Both the position numbers and the translations under genes were made by a program. Of a stretch of DNA of 64,000 bases, positions 15,401 to 30,128 are shown piece after piece (the first letter of the stretch is position 1; the number at the start of each line of letters is the position of its first letter). Source of the stretch: Simmondsia chinensis. Its lineage: Eukaryota > Streptophyta > Magnoliopsida > Caryophyllales > Simmondsiaceae. The stretch lies in the NCBI GenBank assembly GCA_018398585.1, contig JAGTTD010000013.1:5242492-5306491 (forward strand). Direction: 5' to 3'. The notes under the pieces were generated by a model. The model had not been told where the DNA came from and did not search any database. It saw only the letters and a program-made list of their open reading frames with translations.

Positions 15401-18400
15401 TTAAATGATTAAGCCCTCCTCGATTTCATCAGAATTCCTTAAGAATGCAAATCTGGTGAAGCAATATTTATCATAGACCCCTATCGATGAGAAAGCTGCG
15501 TAATGACTAATACAACTTGATACTCGAAAATACATTTATAGGGCAACAAAACAGGAGTCAAAATAAATGTTCTCTCAAATCTTTACTTTACAATTGCGCT
15601 ACTGCCCTTGAGAAACATGAAACAGTTTCTAAAACAAGCCTTCTCTAGTATACTGGTTTGAAAGCGAATGAAGCCCCATTCTCATCCCGACTTTTGGATT
15701 ATTTGATTCCGAACAACTGTGGTGGATTAATCTTTTAGTTGTTTTAGTTGATGTAGTTTCTTGTATAGCATGTTCCTGGCTAAATGTACTCTGCATTCTC
15801 TTTCACATGGTTTGTTGTTGAGGAATAACACCCTTTTCTTATTAGGTCGAACTTTATGCGCCTGAATTACAGTGGCTTCTACACGGCTATTTTGGAGAGG
15901 GGTGATGAAATAGTAGCTGTAGCATCCATCAGGTATTCTGTTATGGAACTTCAGGCATTTTTATGTTTCAGAAATGCATGAATAAAATGGTGCAGTGGTT
16001 TCTTCTATTTAGTATTGAATGCTGTTCAGCTATTGGCTTCCTACTGTTGTCGGTTCACTCCATTAATATGATTTTAATGTGCTTGTTTTTCTGATAAAAA
16101 ATGTGCTTTTCTAATCCTGTACCGTGCATGTTAGCTTTGTGTGAGTAGGGTATTGAGCTGAGCTGAGTAGGCCACGCTCGGCCGAATTGGGCTTGAAATT
16201 GGCTGATTAGGAACAGCTAGGTTCACAATTTTTTATCAAGCTTTATCAAGCTTCGGCTCGGCTCAGCTCACCTCGGCTCAAACTCAAAGATAGCTGAACC
16301 TTTTGAGCTCTTTAACGAGCTTGAGAGTTAGTTCGGCTCATTACCCCTGCTGAGTGCCAATACAGGAAAACAAAAGAGTTTTAGGTTTTAATCTTGGCTG
16401 CCACTAGACTAGAGCTCTGTCAGCTATGTGAAGTGTCAATGCAGTTATTTACTTACATGGTCGAGTTTGTTTAAATTGTTCTCTTGTTTTTTTTTCTTTT
16501 GTTCAAAATAGTCTCTCGCATTTCATTTTGTGATAAAATTAGTCCCCAAACAAGTTACCTGCCCTATATGACCGGTGTGGTGGAGGTTCTAATCCAACGT
16601 TGTGACACCTCGGGCAACATGGTGCCACATGGAATTAGAAAGTTAAAAAGAAGAAAAAATACTTTATAACACAATTTTAGGCACATAATTTGAGTATGTA
16701 ATTATGTCAAAAAAGTATATAGTTATGTCAAAATTATTGGATCATAATGTTTTTAATAATTTAATTATTTTATATCATGTATATTATGCAAACAATTACA
16801 AAATTTATGTATATCTATAGCATTATTAGGGTTAAAAACAAGTGTATAGGATGAGGGAAAAGATATATAATTACATCAATTAAAATAATTATCTAGTGTT
16901 ATTTTTATATGATTCAATAATTTTTACCACATAACCGTGTCCTCAAATTATATGCAAAAAATACTTTTCTTCTTTTTTACTAATTCCACATGACATCAGA
17001 TGAAATTAATAAATTACAAAAGGAAACGGAGAAAATTATTTTGTAACAATTAAGAACATAATCTAAGTAGATAATTATCTAGAAAAAGTTTATTGGGATA
17101 TAAAGATAATACTGAATAATTACTTTTAATAACCTAAACCTAAATGGGAGATGATCTTAGATAGAGCAGCGTGGCAAGCTAGAGTAGGGGTAACTAACAT
17201 AGCAATTTAGGATAGAGGAGCACAATGGAGCGAGCCCATAACGCCCCCAGTCTTTATAATGTGGTTGCTAGGGCCTGTTACCGGAGTGATATATTGTTGC
17301 TTTACTGATACTTGGTGCTTTGTGCTTTGGTGCTCCGTACTTTACTGTTGCTTTATTGTTTCGCTTGCTTCTTACTTCTTGCTTTTTAGAGTTGGGGGCA
17401 CTCGAACACGGTCTCTCTTTAGGGTGACACTCTGAAAGGGTAAAGCTGCGTACATCTCAAACCCAACCCCCCCCCCCCTCCCCCCCCCCCCAAAAAAAAA
17501 AAAAAACCCTGTTTTAGCGGGAGCCCTTGTGACACTAGGACTGTTATTATTGTTGTTACTTTTATCCTAATTATCTTATACCTTGTATATTAGATACACA
17601 ATTATAAAATTTATGGACGCCAATAGCATTATTCAGAGTAGAAAAAAGTATTTTTCTTGCGTAACACATGGTGAGTGGAAAGGCAATTAGATTATTAATA
17701 AATATTTAATATTATCCTTATATGATACACTATTTTTTGGCCTATATAATTACATACTCTAATTGTTCCAAATTATGCTCATGAGTTAAACTGAAGGTCT
17801 AATTGTTTCTAAATTAGGATACTGTGTTGTATACTTAGGGGATCACCTGCTTAATGACGCAGTTCAGTTATTTGACTGAATAATGTATATCTTGAGCCTT
17901 TTTTCAATACCCTGAGTGGTGCAACATTACCCTTCCTCTCTTATAAAGGAAAAGAAACGTGACTTAAAGCTTACTATTGCTGTTTGCGCTGAAACAGTAC
18001 GATGTATAGGGTGGTGTTAATAGCTATTTTGAGTATTTTACTTGTTAAGGAAATGATTCACACTCTCAATTTCAGTACCAATTGAGTATTCGATGCTAAA
18101 AATAGAGAACGATAAATTGAATATTATGATAAATGATCTTCTTTCCATGATCGACATATTGGGTACATGAACTGGATACACTCTTCGGGAACATACAACA
18201 TTAATCTTCGTCTTAATTAGCAGGAAATATTGTTGGTGTTGATTAGCTAATGTGATGCCAAATACGTGCATTTAGTGGATTCAAGTTCTGCCAAGCTAGT
18301 TATTCTCACTTTTCCTTTATATCTCTTTGTTCTAAGATTTTCAAATAATGGCTTTCTTATCTTTGTATGTGGGTTTATGTCATCTCTAGTTTGAGCATGT

Positions 18401-21400
18401 GGTTGATCTGGTTCATAATTACAATTTCGTTTGACTGTCTGCTCAGGATTCGTGGCCCACAGCTAGCAGAGATGCCATTCATTGGGACACGCCATATCTA
18501 TAGGCGCCAAGGGATGTTCCGTCGGCTTTTGTCTGCCATCAAATCGGTATTGTTATGCAACTTGCCACGTCCCCTTTACTCTTAAACATGTGAGAGCTCA
18601 AAGAGCGAACTACTCACTGATGTCTTCAAGAATGGATGATTATGGTGTAATAGTACTAAAAGTGATGTCGAACCTTGTGTGTCTTCCGGGTCAAAAGCGA
18701 TGCCTTATTGCGTACTAATTTTCATTTTTAAGTGACTTCGTGGAGTTCCCCCAAATTCATTGTTCATTTTAATTGAGTTTATTATCAGTGAGTTTCCTGT
18801 AGTGCCCTCTCTTGTGTCCTCCGTCATTTATGTAAGTATAGTGATATAGATAGCTATGATTATGAATATTGGTACCAACTTAGACAAGCAATATGTACAT
18901 AAGTGAATAATTTCTCTCACGTGCTAGTTGTCTGGTTATGTGAAAATAATTAGGATACCTAAGGGTTGAGGGGGCTATGCCTGGCTTTGACATGTGCATT
19001 ATTGGGCAAGTATTGACCCTTGAAAAGAAAGATGTCCAGTCGAGCAGAATATTAATCATTCAGATGCTTGTGAATTGCTGAGTGTAAAAATTGACTAGCT
19101 GCTGGAAATAGTCTGACTTGGTGGATGGATAATCCTTACCTTCAGGATCTAGCGTGATGATTCGGCCTGATCTACTGAAAGCGAACTGTCTTCTAAAGTG
19201 CATGAAGTACATCAACTCGGTTTGAGGACAACCTCATTTTTGAAGTAATTTGGCTTTCTAGGACATGCCTTGCCCCGAACCAAAAGAAGGGTGAGATGTA
19301 GAAGTTCAATTACAGGACCCTCTTTTTTATTGTTATACAGAAGCAATGTTTTGCATTGATCTTTGACAGTGTTTTGTTTTTTTTGTTTTTTTTTTTTTTT
19401 CTTTCTCAGTCAAAGATCATTGCAAAAGATCGGTTCCTTATAACGGTGTGATACATTAATTGCCAATTAGTGACAATGCCCTCAAGGCATGTATATCTGT
19501 TAGCACTCTGACTGACATTGGACGAATACCCAAGATGCTGTGGTCGATTAGAACATACTTACTATATCCCTAGAAAATAGACTTTAGTGACTTTTGTTGG
19601 TAGATAAATTTAAAGGAAGTGCAAATGAATTTCTACGAGTATCCTTAGCTGACTGTTTTGTTGGTGGCATCCAAGGATGATATGGGTATGAAGAGTTTTA
19701 ATGAAGTGTGGTTTAGGGAAGAGGACATATTATTAGGGTCACGACGGAACAGCAAGTGACACCATTTGGAAGGTGGAGAGATCATAGGTAAATAGCAAGC
19801 AAGCAGGTGAACTAGAACAAGTTTTCATCAGGAAGCATGGCTGGTTAACTCCCCTGATACCAGCTTCGAATTTTTTTTATTTTTTTTTTTCCAATTAAAA
19901 CTTAAAATTTAAAATGATTATGATTATTTGCATTTTACATGTTTCTGGATGAAAGGTCCATCACATATGTGAACAGATTAATTAGAAAGCCAACAAATTA
20001 ACGTAGTAGGATTTGACCTCAATTCACTTTAGATAACATGTTACCTTTGATTCATGATCCATACTTGTTTCAGGTAACCAACAGTTAACTGTCTTCTATA
20101 CAACAAAACAAAAAGAACTAACCATTAGTTGACAGGGCGATGTTCTTTGTAGGTAGGTCTTAATACATGTTCTAGGCCCTTTTTGATTGGTTGCCTTAGG
20201 TAACTAGCTTGGCGTCCGAACTGGCATCATCCTTGAACTGGAGGCTGGGACATTTGGTCGATAATCCTGTTCACATGTTCCACTGGGATAGAAGAAAACG
20301 GGAAAAACAGGATAGAAGCAATGAAGCAATCGAGCATACAGTAAGAAATCCCTAGCAAATCTTTCTTTGATTCTTGGAATTTAGCAAAGGAAAAGAAGGC
20401 ACTGAAACTAAGATGAGTTGTTGCTTGACTGAGTGCCTACTGTAAGCAACATGTACATTATCCTGCAATTTTGTTCATAACATGTTTCCTCTGGTACATG
20501 CTTGTATGCATCCTCTTTGAACTAGGTGCTGTACGAAAAAGATGTATGGGCTCTTGCTTATGTCATAGTTTTTGATATATTTCATGTCGTTTGGATGATC
20601 TCTTAAAAAACTCGATGCGACAATTGTGACCCATTATATCATGTTTGTGACACCATTGTGGCTTAGTTATTTATGTTGACCTAGATGTTTCATCTGACAG
20701 GCTCTTCACTCTCTTAAAGTTGAGAGACTGATAATTCCTGCCATCTCAGAGTTGATGCATACTTGGACAACAACTTTTGGTTTCGGCGCGCTTGAGGGAT
20801 CATATAAGCAAGATATGAAGTTCATGAACATGTTGGTATTTCCAGGAACAGATATGTTGCAAAAGAAGCTACTGGACCAAGAAGCCCAGAAGAAAGACTT
20901 GGAAATTGCCAAAGGTTTGAAAAGGATACATTCATCTTTCTCACGTTTATGTTCTTTTCTGTATTTGATACAAGAATTCTTGTATTATTAGGTCGGAACT
21001 CGTCTAAGGTCGATGGCAGCCTCATTATTACTCAGCATGCCAATGCTGCCACTAAAAGGCGTGATAATGCAATAAATGACAAGTCTGGAGGTGATTCTGA
21101 TATCCAAGATCCGACAGTTTCCGCGAAAGAAACTTCTCCACATGCTGCTTCCCAACATGTTTCTGGTGACGTTAACCCGCACCTTCACGAAGTAAATTTG
21201 GAGACCCCAAGCTCTAAATCCCAGTTAGAGGATAAGTTAACCTGGTCTGATCCTGACATGAAGGTCCATAGTTCATCAGCATTATGCGCTGATGTTCCTG
21301 AGGCACAGAATTCCTCAGCAGATTCTGCTACAGAACTGAATATTGAGACATCTGCAGAAGGAAAGGAGATTCGGGAAGCCATATTCACTAATGGAGATTC

Positions 21401-21950
21401 AGTAATGGATCCGTGCTCTTCTTCAGCCTGTATTTCTGCTGGAAATTCTTCGTTAGATGTTGCTCGTGGCGACCACCATCAAGCCCCCTGTGATGGGAAT
21501 GTTTGCTCCGATTCTGAGTCAGAGAATCCCAGATCTGATTCTGATGCGGCTGATCTCTGTGTTCAAGATGCTGCGCCCGGTTCACAAGCCTTGGGTGTTC
21601 TATCATCCGGGAGCTTGACGATGAATGCTTGTTCGAATGCTTCTCATGAACCCGAGCTTCCAGATTTCACTGAGAATATAGAAGAATGTTCTTCACAAAG
21701 AGAGGAAAAGTTTGCAATGCCTGCTGCTAATGTGAATTCTGGATCTCTATCAAATAAGGGTCATGAAATGCTCGGGATGGAGAAACCTGCATTAGATTCT
21801 AGTAAAATGCGTAATCAGAGATCTGTGGAGCTTAAGCACTGCAACGCGGTTCCTGCAGATGAATCTAGAGAAGTTGCTCCTGTCCAAACCATTCATGATT
21901 CGTCTAGTGACATAGATGCTATCCAAAAATCCATCTCTTATGTCCTCTGA
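9426..21950 (+). CDS. IDM1-like PHD-finger / GNAT acetyltransferase-like chromatin protein
   Basis: Nuclear protein of the Increased DNA Methylation 1 family. Known members read chromatin through PHD fingers and acetylate histone H3. Eight exons join in frame: 9426-11606, 12005-12137, 12219-12304, 13066-13304, 15846-15932, 18447-18546, 20701-20914 and 20992-21950. They give 1332 residues. Visible domains are a charged N-terminal third, a [19 protein letters not shown] block (about 382-434), a TPL-binding-like domain (about 588-690), PHD finger 1 ([16 protein letters not shown], about 699-746), a second Cys/His finger (about 764-800), a GNAT-like fold with [10 protein letters not shown] (about 801-1010) and a Ser/Asp-rich tail. 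An upstream in-frame ATG at 9387 would add 13 residues; MEGNRS was preferred. The introns are rich in LINE ends. The last exon may be shortened by a frameshift. Substrate and targets are inferred. Confidence 0.9.
12577..12900 (-). mobile_element. RTE-type LINE 3' end in an intron of the IDM1-like gene
   Basis: It starts on the plus strand with an acaacaacaaca tail, followed by ctcaagggcttccgc, gatgtatgcagccttacccc and gaagagaggctgtgtcc. It then continues into an A-rich block with agcataaaagcat and gcaataagcaataggcaat. That extension corresponds to the 3' UTR of the LINEs at 17150-17560, 22755-23930 and 55256-55870. This marks it as a 5'-truncated LINE, not a SINE. It lies antisense to the host gene in intron 3. 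Confidence 0.7.
13720..13801 (+). repeat. 41-bp perfect tandem duplication (intron 4)
   Basis: Two identical adjacent 41-bp units begin agttttgggcagtagttctg at 13720 and 13761. Perfect identity implies a recent slip. Confidence 0.9.
16150..16350. repeat. Degenerate GAGCTC/GGCTCGG repeat (intron 5)
   Basis: It is rich in ggctcggctcagctc and gagctgagctgag motifs, of the same class as 6225-6485 and 25060-25600. No coding content. Confidence 0.5.
17150..17560 (+). mobile_element. RTE-type LINE 3' end with long C-tract (intron 5)
   Basis: The sense strand carries the degenerate ORF end (gcaatttaggatagaggagc, then gcgagcccat), a T-rich 3' UTR with tgctttgtgctttggtgctc, and then the shared tail: gttgggggcac, gctgcgtacatctc, gcgggagcccttg and a TTATTGTTGTT end. 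C-runs at 17467-17478 and 17480-17491 sit where other copies have G- or C-rich sequence. Confidence 0.7.
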
Positions 21951-22035
21951 TCATGCCCTCTTGTCTTCTTCCAATCTTGATAACGACACTACATGCAACC
22001 AGGTAGAGATAGGTGTTGCCACCAAGGAGACGTAA

Positions 22036-22750
22036 ATGGTATAGATCTGCTGATATTTGGGAAATCGACTCAAGAAAAAAGGATCTGTTCCCATTTGCCC
22101 GTGAGCTTTTCAGAAGCGCGCTTTGTGGTCTCCAAGAACATTACTGACATTTCAGTGAGCATGGGCGTGATATTCTTAAGGTATAATGTTATTTGAACGA
22201 GGAATCCTCACATCTTAAGTGGCTCGGAAACTCATTTAAGTGATCTTGGTTGAATCTGGGTTTGACTAAATCTTGAATCGCAAAAGCCCCATATGAGAAG
22301 AAAATGCAGCTGAGCTACACTCTGTATTACTATTACTGGAGATAAGATACGCAACTTTTTCTAGGTACGTAAGCGTTAAGCAGCGTAGGAGATCTGAACC
22401 TAAGACATTTGAACCTAAGACATTTTGTCTGTGAACCTTCACTGTGTTTTACGACACGTTTTTAAAACTAGAGCAATTCTCATTGATTATACTACTAAAT
22501 TCTTTGTAACTCCTCAGTGTTTATTGATCGGCTGTTATCAGCCGTTCATATATGTAAAATTAACAACCTATTAGCTTGTTCTATAACAAGAATTTTGTTA
22601 ATATTTTGTACCATATTTTCTCGTATATTGTGACTGCAGTTCTTATCTTCATTATCCATGTTGTAAGGAAGAATCATTCGGAGTTTTTCCCCAGTTTAAT
22701 GATTGTTGATAAGGTCACTGATCTCGTCAACAGGTTGGTGACTGCTTCGT
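22036..22750. other. 3' flank of the IDM1-like gene
   Basis: No coding feature is seen beyond the possible out-of-frame continuation to 22035. The sequence is AT-rich and probably contains the 3' UTR and polyadenylation region. Confidence 0.5.
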
Positions 22751-22754
22751 ATAT

Positions 22755-23930
22755 ATGTATTTGTTCGTAGCTTGGTGCATGCTTTTTGCAGATGACATAG
22801 TGTTAGTACGGAAGTGGTGGAAAGAGGTAAATGAGAAGCTAGAATGGTGGAGAGGGGCACTAGAGTCGAAGGGTTTACGACTAAGCAGAGCCAAGACCGA
22901 GTACATGGAACTCAAATTCGATCCCTCCACCTTTAGCCGGGAAGATGTCAAGATTGGATCTGAGGCCATAGCGAAGGAGAGCTTCAGGTACTTGGGGTCC
23001 ATGATACAGAACAACGGCGAAGTTAACGAGGATGTCAACAACCGGATTAAAGCCAGATGGCATAAGTGGAGGATGGCCTCCGCGGTACTTTGTGATAGAA
23101 AGTTCCCCTTGAAGCTAAAGGGAAGATACTCTAAAACGGTTGTGAGGCTAGCCATGACGTATGGGGCGGAGTGCAGAGCGATGAAACAACAGCACACACA
23201 GAAGATGAAGATGGCGGAGATGCGAATGCTGAGGTGGATGTGCGGACACACAAGGAAGGATGAGATCAGAAACGACATCATAAGAGGCAACTTGGGCGTA
23301 ACCCCCATTGAAGAGAAATTGAGAGAGTAACGTTTGAGGTGGTTCGGACATGTTAGAAGGAGACCAGACAACGCTTCAGTAAGGGGGTGCAAACAGCCCC
23401 TTACTACACTAGGCATGAGAGAAAGAGGCGGGCCAAAGAAGAGATGGATGGAGACGATCCGACAAGACCTCACCCACCTAAACCTTCGGAAGGAGATGGC
23501 CCTAGATAGGGCCCAATGGAGGGCTAGTATAGGGGTTATAGATGCTTCGGTTGGAGTATGATAGTCTAGCTTACTAGTGCTAGGCCATGATATCCTTGTA
23601 ACGCATTTAGGTTGTGTATTTGCTCTCATGAGCTACTACTTGCCTGCATACCTTCCTACCTATCCTTTGATTTCTGCTTGATGTGACTTGCTTTGTGTCT
23701 GTTGTCTTGCTCGTCGTGTGTTTTGCCCTACTCATGCTTTGTTGCTCTCTTGATGCCAGGTCACATGCTTTATGCTGCGGACCAACCTCTCAGACTAGGG
23801 GTCCTCGGAAACAGCCTCTCTTCAGGGTAGTCCTCCGAAGGGGGAAGGCTGCGTACATCTATCTCCCAGACCCTGCTTTTATGGGAGCTCTTGCAGGCAC
23901 TAGATTTGATGTTGTTGTTGTTAGTTTGTT
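22755..23930 (+). pseudogene. RTE-type LINE, 3' half, with one nonsense codon
   Basis: The frame from 22755 encodes the end of a non-LTR reverse transcriptase. The catalytic FADD motif is seen as CMLFADDIVLV, then GLRLSRAKTEYMELKF, FRYLGSMIQNNGEV, NNRIKARWHKWR, a LKLKGRYSKTVVRLAMTYGAE segment and a MRMLRWMCGHTRKDEIRN segment. A TAA at 23328-23330 interrupts it. The same frame continues RLRWFGHVRRRPDNA to about 23561. About 230 bp of 3' UTR leads into the shared tail (cctcggaaacagcctctctt, gctgcgtacatc) ending GTTGTTGTTGTT at about 23923. Everything upstream of the FADD motif is absent. Confidence 0.85.
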
Positions 23931-26011
23931 AAAGGAAAAATTGTTATTATTAGAGCAGTTATCAAAAGAGCACTTTTTACATAAAGTACTTTTAAAATAA
24001 GCGGTTTTTTCACAGTAATTTCAAACCGGCCCTTAGAAATAATAAGAGTTACAAAATTGTCTTGCATAATACGATTCTGTTCTAGTAATAATAATTGTAT
24101 CATGGAAATAACATCATTCTTTAAAAATGATGTCTTAGGGAAATTATGACTTAGATATATCAGGTTTTACCATTGATTTAAGTTAATATGTACAATGTGA
24201 TTTAGGGATTTAAATATTTTTGCTCTATGTTAAAATTTAATAAATTTTTTGTAAGAAGCTAAAAATTAGGTAATACATATGAGATTCCATTCTCCATTAA
24301 CACAAATTCTAACCCAGCTCAACTGTAAGTGATGTAATATTTTCAATGAAGATTCAACAAATTATGATAAAATTCATGGAACTTCTATATAAGCTACCTA
24401 TTTATTGCTAAAAATTATGTGTCTAACAATCATTTTGGTCAAAAAATTATTAAATTCTAATAAACTTAAATATTAGAATCATGTTCCCTTTTAATATTGT
24501 CAAACAAATACCTATCAAAGTTGAGTACAAGAATACCTAATTGTTTTAAATTTAAAATTAAGGGGTACCAAAGTGACTTTAAACCTCACAATAAACCCAT
24601 TATATATTAATACGTTAAAACACCTGAGTAATGATAAGTTAAATTTTAAGATATCTAAATAATAATCACTTTACGTTTTTCAATATTTAGTTTTACTTTA
24701 AAATAGTAAAAATAAAAAACCAAAAATGAGGAGAAAAAAAAAAAAATCAATTTTAAGACATAGGTTTTAATTTTCCAACATAACTTTAATTTCTCAAAAA
24801 TCAAAAACTACAAACATACCATACAGAACAAATTTCAAAAGAAAGGATCTCTGTTTAACCAGAGAAAATTGATTTTGACACTGGAGTTAATAATCTTACA
24901 GCAAAGCCATACCAAATAATAATCATAATCTCAAAGATTAAAGATGAGTCCACCCCAAACATGGATTTGCAGAAAGAGGTCCCTAAACGACTTTAGATGA
25001 AAAGTTGCATGACGTATGCCTGCCTTCTTTCAGTACTAGTGCAGATGTGCCTCACTCGAAAAGTTCATTACAATTTGACTCAACTTGACTCGCCTTGGTT
25101 AAAGCTCATCAAACTCATGACGGGTAAATTTGACTCAAAACTCATTTACACTACAACTCGACTCAATTAGACTAATAGTTCAACTCAAAGTTGGTATTAG
25201 CCAACTAGCGAGTTGGCTGACTATGAAGCTCAAAAGGCTCAGCCCGTTTTGAGATCAAGCCAAGCCTAGCTGGCTCGTTTAACTTATTGAGCCGAGCCCC
25301 AGCCCGGGGAGGCTCCAGATCATAGACTTGCGCGCTTAAACAAGACTAAGCGAGCGTATTTTAATATCACATATTACCTTAAATATGCCCAAACAAGTAA
25401 AATATGAAGCCTAAATGAGCTGAGCCCGAACTTGATGAGCCCAAACGAGCTTATACTGAGTTTAAATGAGCTCAAACATCACAAGCTTAGTACAGAGTTC
25501 CCCATGCTCAATTCAAACTAAAACGAGCATTCGGATGAGAGCAACTCGAGCTTTAAGTTTTCGAGCTCAGGCTCAGCTCGACTCAAGTACAACCCTAGGA
25601 TAACTAAGCCAAGAGTTACTTAATGCAAAAAGGGTCAACACAAACACACCAATTACAAAAGAACAAGTATCACTTGATTGATATCAGGGTGGATCTAAGC
25701 AGTAAACATTCTGAACTCTTGAGAGCTGCGAAAGAAACATAAGAACGAGACACCAAGCTTCTTGCACTAATAAGAGTTCAAGCTTTTATCATCAATGACA
25801 ACCAACAAATACTAACAAGTATCGTTCATAACGCAACTGTTCCACTGCACTTAAAAGTTCAAAACGGGTTGATAGAAAATAACTGATAAAGAGTAAGAAT
25901 TTGAGGGGGCAACAAAAAGGACGGCTCAGTACTTCATTCACGCTAGGAAACAATAGAGACAAAAGCATAGAATGTGAAATGATCCAAACACTGATAAAAC
26001 ACCTGAACAGT
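23931..26011. other. AT-rich intergenic region with GAGCTC-type repeat
   Basis: No gene was found. 23931-25000 is AT-rich low-complexity DNA. 25060-25600 is a dense block of gactcaa, gagctc and gagccgagcc motifs like those at 6225 and 47660. The rest is 3' flank of RPS18. Confidence 0.55.
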
Positions 26012-28177
<2,166 letters not shown>

Positions 28178-28198
28178 TGTTGTAGATGAGCTTCGAAT

Positions 28199-28290
28199 CT
28201 CCCTCTGCAAAATTTGGGCGGAGAGAGAGGGAGAGACGACCGGCGTAGCGTGGAAGAGGGTGGGTTTTATAGTGTCGAAAACCCTAGAAG
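28199..28290 (-). promoter_or_regulatory. RPS18 core promoter
   Basis: On the minus strand a TATA-like ctataaaaccca maps to 28272-28261, and a telo-box (aaaccctag on the plus strand) lies just upstream at about 28279-28288. CT-rich leader sequence follows to the ATG. This fits a plant ribosomal protein promoter. Confidence 0.55.
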
Positions 28291-29808
28291 TTGAAAGGAA
28301 GGTATATATATATATATATATTCTTGCCCCTCAACTTAAATTTTAGGTACAATTTTAAAAAATTATATAAATTTTTTAATTTTTTAAAGTTATATTTAAT
28401 TTTTTAATTTTTTTAATGTCAAATCTTAATATTATTAACATCTGTTAGGTTTTTGCTGATATGACTTTTAAGAAAATTTAAAATTTTGAATTTACTTTTA
28501 AAAGAATTTTTAAATATTTTAAATATCTAAAAAAATTATAATATTTAAAAGATAATTTTTATGTTTTAAAAAATTATTTTTTTAAATGTTACGTCAAGAA
28601 AAACTAATAGATGTTAACGATGTTACATTGAGTTGTGACACTGAAAATTTTTTGAAAGTTTAGGTGTAACTTTAAAAAACTAAAAAATATAGGCTATTTT
28701 TAGTTAAAAACACCCCTTTTGATAATAGTTATAGAGCACGGATTATAAACCAAAATCAAAGTTACTTACGAATTTTTAATTTTATCAAATACATTTTGAA
28801 TTATTTGTCAAGATTAATGTGATCCTCTAATTTTCACTTATTGAGAGACATCCCGAACTATTAACTAAAATCGCTTAAATTCCTGAACTTCGCAAATCTG
28901 GTTCAATTATCCTAAAATTTTGATAATGTACATTTCATGTGGCTTGAGGTTTTATAATATTTCAATGATAATATAAACTTTATTAATTTTTTTCAGATAC
29001 TATTCACATAACTCTATTAGAATTTTATTAAATTAAGTTAATATGACACTTAAGAAATTATTTAAATAAGGAAAAAATATCATTTGTATTTAAAACAGCT
29101 TAAATATAAAGAATATTTTAAATGCTTTTAAAGATAAAAAATTTGAAATAATTTACAGTAGCTTTACTGCGTTTATATTTATAAATTTTAAATTATTTTA
29201 AATATAAATGATAGTTAAATTATACTTAAGGTATTTTTTATTTTTTTTTATATGATGCATGAACATAGTTTAACAAAATCATAATGTATTTATGCGCGCT
29301 ATATTTGAAGATATTTACCAAATTTTAGGGTAACTCAAAAATATTTTCCAAGACTCCGTTTGTTTTAAGCAAAGCACTCTTTCCCTGAAAAATATTTTCC
29401 TTTTTAAAAGGTTTTTCAAGTAAAATCAAGTTTCAATTGAGATTTTTTTTTATTTGTTTTGACATAAAACATGCTCCCAACTCGTAACATTGCTTATTTC
29501 TTCCGAAAGAAATCATGTATTGTCAATCATACTATACATTATCATATGATAATATAAGTAGCAATACGATTATTATAACTTATATAGGCTTCATTTGGTT
29601 GTAAAAGAAGTTATTTTTTAATGAAAAAAAATATAGGAAATTTAATCATTTAGGGACCTAATGTTTAGTCATTTATTACCTAGATAACTCATACATTTTA
29701 ATATATATAACGAGGTACGTTTATATTTAAAAATTTGGTCACAAAGTAAACCACTAGAGACCATTTTATATCAAAAAAACAAAAAAGTTAATCGACTAAT
29801 TTATATAA
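28291..29808. other. AT-rich intergenic DNA
   Basis: No gene was found. It starts with a TA microsatellite (about 28303-28321), followed by AT-rich low-complexity sequence with complementary taaaaaatt-type segments that suggest old foldback elements without clear ends. Confidence 0.5.
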
Positions 29809-30128
29809 GGGTTATTTACACCAAAGGTCCATAAACTTTTTTATTATGTTAATTTAGTCTCTTTACTATTTATATTGTGTCAATTGTCCATAGAGTAAAT
29901 TTATGTTGAGTTATTAATGAATTTTTTAGTGGTTCGGCTATAAATTGGGTTAAATTGAGTCAATAGGTGTTATAGCGGATTGTTTGCATCTAACACGATT
30001 GTGTCGTTAAAAATTATATAATTAATTTAACTTTGATTTGATAATAAAGACTAAATTGACATAATTAAAAGTATAAAGACTAAATTGACATAAATGACAA
30101 AGTATAGGGACCTTTCGAGTAAATAGCT
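29809..30128. mobile_element. Long-TIR MITE family A, copy 2 (diverged)
   Basis: It starts GGGTTATTTACACCAAAGGTCC and ends tagggacctttcgagtaaat, the inverse with decay. The internal ggttaaattgagt is shared with the other copies. It abuts a family B element at 30129. No clean target duplication was found. Confidence 0.65.

Noticed and set aside
22727..23629. 300-codon minus-strand frame
   Set aside because: It is antisense to the LINE reverse transcriptase frame, whose FADD and RWFGHV motifs identify the coding strand.
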